This document shows positions 59,282-64,000 of a stretch of DNA of 64,000 nt, piece after piece (the first letter of the stretch is position 1; every line of letters begins with the position of its first letter). A program made the translations under genes and the position numbers. Source of the stretch: Kryptolebias marmoratus. Its lineage: Eukaryota > Chordata > Actinopteri > Cyprinodontiformes > Rivulidae. The stretch is from positions 16,088,621 to 16,152,620 of the forward strand of contig NC_051433.1 in NCBI RefSeq assembly GCF_001649575.2. The letters are read 5' to 3'. The notes under the pieces were generated by a model. It was given only the letters and a program-made list of their open reading frames with translations. It made no database searches and was not told the DNA's origin.

Positions 59282-59610
59282 CTCCATGGACTAAAACAGA
59301 ACACGGGACCCCCCTCCACCTCCTCCTCCCCCACCAAAAGCATCCATTATTTTACGTGTGCTCGGGATATGCATCCATCAGGCAGATAATTCACCTTTCA
59401 ATCAAAAGCCTGGACACGCTGGGACGCACTTTTTTAAACTTAAGAATTCCAGGTGCGAAAAGAACATCATCTTGGATTAGATGCCTGCCAGTGATCCTGC
59501 GCTAAGAGGAGCGGCTCAGACCCGAGGAAGGATATAAAAACAGGATTAAGTTGGGTTTTTTATTTTTGTTTTGTTTAAGTTTTTATTTTGTTCTGGTTCT
59601 GCGCATCATC

Positions 59611-60049
59611 ATGCCAAGATACAACTTTTTATTGTGCTTAGTGGTGCTGATCTTCCTGGGACTGTCAGGGAGCGATGAACCCAATCTGCTGCTGCCTCCT
59701 GCCAGCGAGACGCCCACGGATGCTGCTGCTGCTGCTGCTGCTGCTGGGGTGTCCCTGCTGGACGAGGACGCCGCCGGTTCCCACGAGTGCTCCGCCTGCG
59801 TTTGGAGGGAGCAGAGCAAAGTGCTGCGCCTGGAGACCATCAAGTCCCAGATCCTGAGCAAGCTGCGTCTGAAGCAGGCGCCCAACATCAGCCGGGAGGT
59901 GGTCAACCAGCTGCTGCCCAAGGCGCCGCCGCTCCAGCAGCTCCTGGACCATCACGACTTCCAGGGGGACGCATCGGCCCAGGACGAGTTCATGGAGGAG
60001 GATGAGTACCACGCCACCACGGAGTCGGTCATCACCATGGCCTCGGAGC
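59611..60049 (+). CDS. gdf11: Growth/differentiation factor 11 (myostatin-like TGF-beta), exon 1 only
   Basis: The first ATG of the leader opens 146 codons plus 1 nt, ending GAG C|GTGAGT. Residues 1-20 are a signal peptide ([20 protein letters not shown]). Next is an eight-Ala run (residues 38-45, mostly GCT codons), the CSACVWR motif, then the GDF8/11 prodomain inhibitory core [32 protein letters not shown] and [11 protein letters not shown]. The GDF11-specific polyalanine and [18 protein letters not shown] make myostatin less likely. The tolloid-type cleavage junction FQG|DA falls at 119/120. GDF11 is secreted as a latent dimer signalling through activin type II receptors to Smad2/3 and patterns the trunk-tail axis. 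The furin site and the mature cysteine-knot domain lie in exons beyond the window. Phase 1 after exon 1 fits the family. Confidence 0.92.
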
Positions 60050-60186
60050 GTGAGTAACACTGCCCCATACCGAGCAGGGATAATGTCTCCAAGTGCGCCC
60101 CCGCCGCGCGTAATCCAGGAGCGGATCGGTTCGGGGTGCCGCGCGCGTCCCTGCTCGGGCTCATTCAAATAGGTGAATTTATTTTA

Positions 60187-60305
60187 GGGGGGGGGGGGGG
60201 GGGGGNNNNNNNNNNNNNNNNNNNNNNNNNNNNNNNNNNNNNNNNNNNNNNNNNNNNNNNNNNNNNNTGGAGGGAGGGTGGGAGGGGGGGAGGGGGGGGG
60301 GGGGT
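60187..60305 (+). other. Assembly gap in a G-rich tract
   Basis: Nineteen G residues (60187-60205), 62 N (60206-60267), then GGAGGGAGGGTGGGAGGGGG-type sequence to about 60304. The true length is unknown. Confidence 0.97.
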
Positions 60306-61071
60306 TCCCTTTGAGTCTCTGAAGCTGACTGATGGGATTAGACAAATGACTCAGCTGTTGCCCACAGCTGTCAAAATCAGGATTATGTGCAAATCTGACA
60401 AATCAATGCGCGCCGTAATCTGAAACAAGCAGCACCTGCAATATGATCCCAATAATGATGTTATTAATGGAGCAGGTTGTGCAGTATACTACCTTAGCAT
60501 TTAGCTGTCATGTTCAAACTTTCTCTTTGTTTACATGTTTGACTGAGAGGAAAGGCACGGCCTGACTGAACGTCAAGTGCATTTTAATAATAGCGCAGCG
60601 TTTGGTAACATGTCCTATTTTGGATCAGAGAGCATTTTGGACCATGAACCCGTCTTGATCGTGGCGTCCTATGTGGCGATTTGCTCGCCATTTCATACTT
60701 TCACCATAAATCCAACAGGCAGCACCCCCACCACACCCCCTCCCTCCTCCTTGGAGACGTTTTATAAAATTACTGTTGAACCCTGGCAGCTGTGGCCCAT
60801 CGGTCTTTTATAGGAGCCTCTACCGGTTTCCCTGCTGTTCATCGCAGTGAGAAAAAGTGTGTCCAAAAAGCTGCCATTGTTTCCCCCTTCATGCAGCGCT
60901 CCCTCCTCCTTGGCTGCACTTGTCTTTTAAATGCGAAGTTTATAGGCTCAGTTTTTTTTCCTTTTTCTTTTTTTTAAAACCTCAAGTAGCTACACAAAGA
61001 CAGAATCACTTGGGGTCGAGGGGAGTGTGTGACCTTTTCTTGGAAAATCGTGAGGTTCAACAACAAGGCTG

Positions 61072-61237
<166 letters not shown>

Positions 61238-61754
61238 CGGTCAGTTAATCTTTGTCGTAATTACAGAAGAAAACATACTTAAATATATTTTCAGTCTGAG
61301 TGTCTTTCTTTCTTTCTTTTTTTTGTATATTGTAAATAGTCGATCATTGTCCTTCTACATTTTGCAGACTTCATTAATCCCTTCTGGGGCCCTCTTGTCC
61401 TGCAGAAAGTTCCCCTTTAGGGTCAAATATTTCACTTGATTTGAGGTGAAGCATGGTCAGCTCTGGTTTTTGCACGTTGCAGGTAAATTACAGAGGCGAA
61501 CAATGATTAAGCTCCTCTCTTTATGCACGGATTAGCTTCATGAAATAGTCGTGATTTGACCTCGGCTTATTCTGGTTCTTTCCTCTCCTCTTACTCAGTG
61601 CACTTGATACAAGTATCTGGGTCATACGCGATAGTTTTTCTTCAATAACTTGCCATATCATAGCAGTAAATTCTATTTAATTCTTTTCTGAGAGTAAACA
61701 CAGTCACTTTGTGAAAACAGAAGCTTGCATTTCAAACCTTCGTTTCCCATCTCC

Positions 61755-61778
61755 TACACACACACACACACACACACA
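61755..61778 (+). repeat. (CA)12 microsatellite
   Basis: Pure CA run in gdf11 intron 1. Confidence 0.9.
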
Positions 61779-62649
61779 AACATACTTTGAAATGATTTGA
61801 TACCTTGTCAGTGCACTTGACGCCTCCTAATTATGTGTTTCTGGCTGCTCCATGCCAGCAGGAGAAGCTAATGATGGAGATTATTCTGCTGAATCTGTCA
61901 TTTTAGAGCACTTCCTTTCTCATCTGTTTGCCTCAGCTCTTTTACCTCAGCAGGAGTTTTGATCATCAGCTTCCCCAGCTCCCCCACCGTCACCTTCTTC
62001 CTTGTTAATTCTTCTCATTCGTCTTATTTCGCCCCCCTTCCTCCGGTACTCAAGGAAGAGCGTGTATCTCTTCTCCTTTATTCGCCTGTGGGGCCTTGGT
62101 GATCCCACAGGATTAAAAATGCCTTTTTCCGTCTCTCTGATAGAAGGAGAACTTCAAACACTATTCCCTGCGCACCTCAAACCCCATCACCCTTTCACGC
62201 TGCCTTTGATGGCCCATGGGGGTTCACACAATACATGCTGAATTGGACCCGTGCCAGAGTTGCTTCTTAGTATTCACTCAAGGTACGTGGGTGCCAGCGT
62301 GGGGGGTTCAAAGGGTCCCTGCTTCCAGGTCGGTAATTACGGTGAAATATTGTGAAAAAAGTGAGTTTGTTTACATCACTTGCAGAACTGTAAGCATCTC
62401 CCTCGTTACAGTGTTGTGTGGATAAATGCTCCTCACGCTGCAGAAGAAGTGACTCAGTCCAGAGCAGTTTGCTGGGAAAATGTTCCCAAGCAGGTTTTTA
62501 TAAAACAACGTTTTAACTATTTGCTTGTGCAAAGATTTACATGGATGCAGTAGTGAAAGGATTCGACTCGTTTGTCACCTGCCTAAAATATTTTGTTCCT
62601 AATTCCTAATCTCTTTGTTTTTGTTCATGTATTTAATACCAGTTAGCTA

Positions 62650-63305
62650 AACACTTTATAGCAATAGTTCAGATGTGGTTAGTTCGGCAGGGGAAGATTT
62701 ATGAACAGTTAATGTCTTACTTGTTGTAGATACCTCTTGGAACTACCTCAGTTTGGAAAAACTGAATTTGTTTCCGACTGAATTAACAAACTAAGAGCTA
62801 GTCTTAACGGATCCAAGACCAAAGTGGATATGCTGCCGTCTTAAAGCAACATTGATTTCAAAATGTCTTCTAGAAGTTCACACAAACAATATGTTATAAG
62901 CCTTTACATTCTTGCTTTTTTCTGAATACACAGTTATTCCAGCAGAAATATTATTAAATCCCTGCACCACAATTGCTTCAACTAGCTGTTCCTTTCACTA
63001 TTTGTGCTTGAACATAACCATGGATTCTAGGTAATAACTTTGCAAAAGTGATGATGATGTAAAGGATTATAAATTAGCATTTCCATGAACTGCTGTAATA
63101 TGTTTCAGATAGGAGTTGATCTGAGACAGCAATCCCTCAGCCTCCCTCAGATTAGCTGTAAATTCATCAGTCCGATCAGAATCAAACTTTATTTCTCCAA
63201 ACTGAGTTGTTCAAAGAGTTATCTACAACAGGTAATATGTTAATTGTTCATAACCTTTCCTCACAACCTCACTTCAGAAGATTTGAACTATCACTTTAAG
63301 ACCTA
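62650..63305 (+). repeat. Family B foldback element, near full length
   Basis: Left arm: ATAGTTCAGATGTGG, CAGTTAATGTCTTACTTGTTG, CTACCTCAGTTTGGAAAAAC, CCAAGACCAAAGTGGAT. Right arm in reverse: TCAGTCCGATCAGAATCAAAC, TCCAAACTGAGTTGTTC, TCTACAACAGGTAATATGTT, ending AGATTTGAACTATCACTTTAAG. The centre (about 62850-63110) is unique. Confidence 0.75.
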
Positions 63306-64000
63306 GAGAAAAGCCATTGAAACACCTAAAAATTTAGAAATAGGTCAGAGGAGAAGTGGCATCTCTGCTGATTGCAACTATTGCTCTCTTAGTTATGGTT
63401 GCATTTGTTGCAGGAAAGTTAAAAATGTAAAAACTGCTGTGATTTCCTTATCGATTAAAATAATTTTCTCTTATCTGACTATAAATCTGAGATTGCCCCA
63501 TATCTGTGGACTAGTTCTCTCCCTTGCAGGCTTGATTTTTTCTTTAAACTCGGACATCACTGTGTCCAAAAACAGGTAAATCGGAGACTGTTCGAATCTA
63601 GTCTTGGTGAAATTTCAAGCACGTCGACTCTCCGACCGAACAAACTTTCACCGCTTTCCTTCGTGCATCATAAATCCATGTGGGCTCCCGTTTGGAAGTT
63701 CTTGTTCTGCTCCTGTTATGTAACCCTGTTGAGATGAAGCACGCAGCCTCACACAGCCCTGCACATGTACACACATGTCAGGGGATTCCACATGTGCACA
63801 CTTGTGCTAACACATGCGGATGCCCACACACGCCCCCTTTCACACACACGCACACACACCCACACACTCCAGAGAAAAAGTTCTCCTATTGACAAAAAAG
63901 GTCACAGAGTTCACAGCTATGTGATATATTGGACGAGAAGACTATTAGCCTCATCAGGTCTCTTTCTTTGGCAGCAAAGACGAACCGGTAGTAACTTGAA

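Larger units (their letters stand above)
56560..59610. other. Intergenic LRRFIP-like-gdf11 (divergent)
   Basis: The segment 56560-56760 is GC- and CpG-rich and likely the minus-strand promoter or leader of the LRRFIP-like gene. The stretch 56830-58800 is AT-rich; ORFs at 57558-57902 and neighbours have no recognisable motifs. The gdf11 promoter and leader lie at 59100-59610. Confidence 0.5.

Noticed and set aside
59665..60168. 167-codon minus-strand ORF and other long frames over gdf11 exon 1
   Set aside because: Shadows of the GC-rich gdf11 exon; the GDF11 prodomain motifs fix the real frame.

Overview
The window is nuclear DNA of a ray-finned fish, most likely a percomorph teleost. It holds compact GT-AG multi-exon vertebrate genes, teleost LINE tails, foldback elements and many microsatellites. 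I could not fix the species. No prokaryotic, plasmid, CRISPR or viral genome features are present, and I saw no wholly new system. The most unusual content is the repeat layer and one poorly recognised coiled-coil gene.

Layout, left to right: timeless (minus, 5' two-thirds or less, cut by the left edge; 14 coding exons 366-4643); prph, a complete type III intermediate filament gene (minus, 9 exons, 7088-11228) with a TATA box; about 7 kb of repeat-bearing intergenic DNA; pmel (minus, 12 exons, 18331-24542); cdk2 (plus, 7 exons, 29290-31871), head-to-head with pmel; olfml3 (minus, 3 exons, 34417-37871); avil (plus, 19 exons, 42392-49596); an LRRFIP-like coiled-coil gene (minus, 6 exons, 51952-56559), tail-to-tail with avil; and the first exon of gdf11 (plus, 59611-60049), whose remaining exons lie beyond the right edge.

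Every exon set was joined by hand with phase checks. The predicted lengths are prph 468 aa, pmel 754 aa, cdk2 298 aa, olfml3 389 aa, avil 817 aa and the LRRFIP-like protein 350 aa. Those with a known human counterpart lie close to its length (CDK2 is exactly equal). Human TIMELESS, PRPH, PMEL, CDK2, GDF11 and AVIL all map to 12q13-q14, so this is a conserved block of the HoxC paralogon. The genes do not form a pathway; they share only ancestral linkage.

Repeats: (A) an old interspersed family in at least five places; (B) a foldback family whose arms always occur in the same plus-then-minus order, one copy of which is split by a solo-LTR-like insertion; (C) a TIR element shared by the olfml3 and avil introns; LINE 3' tails ending in GGAT repeats; and a (CTAT)n array of about 165 bp in gdf11 intron 1. 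One 62-base N gap (60206-60267) sits in a G-rich tract.
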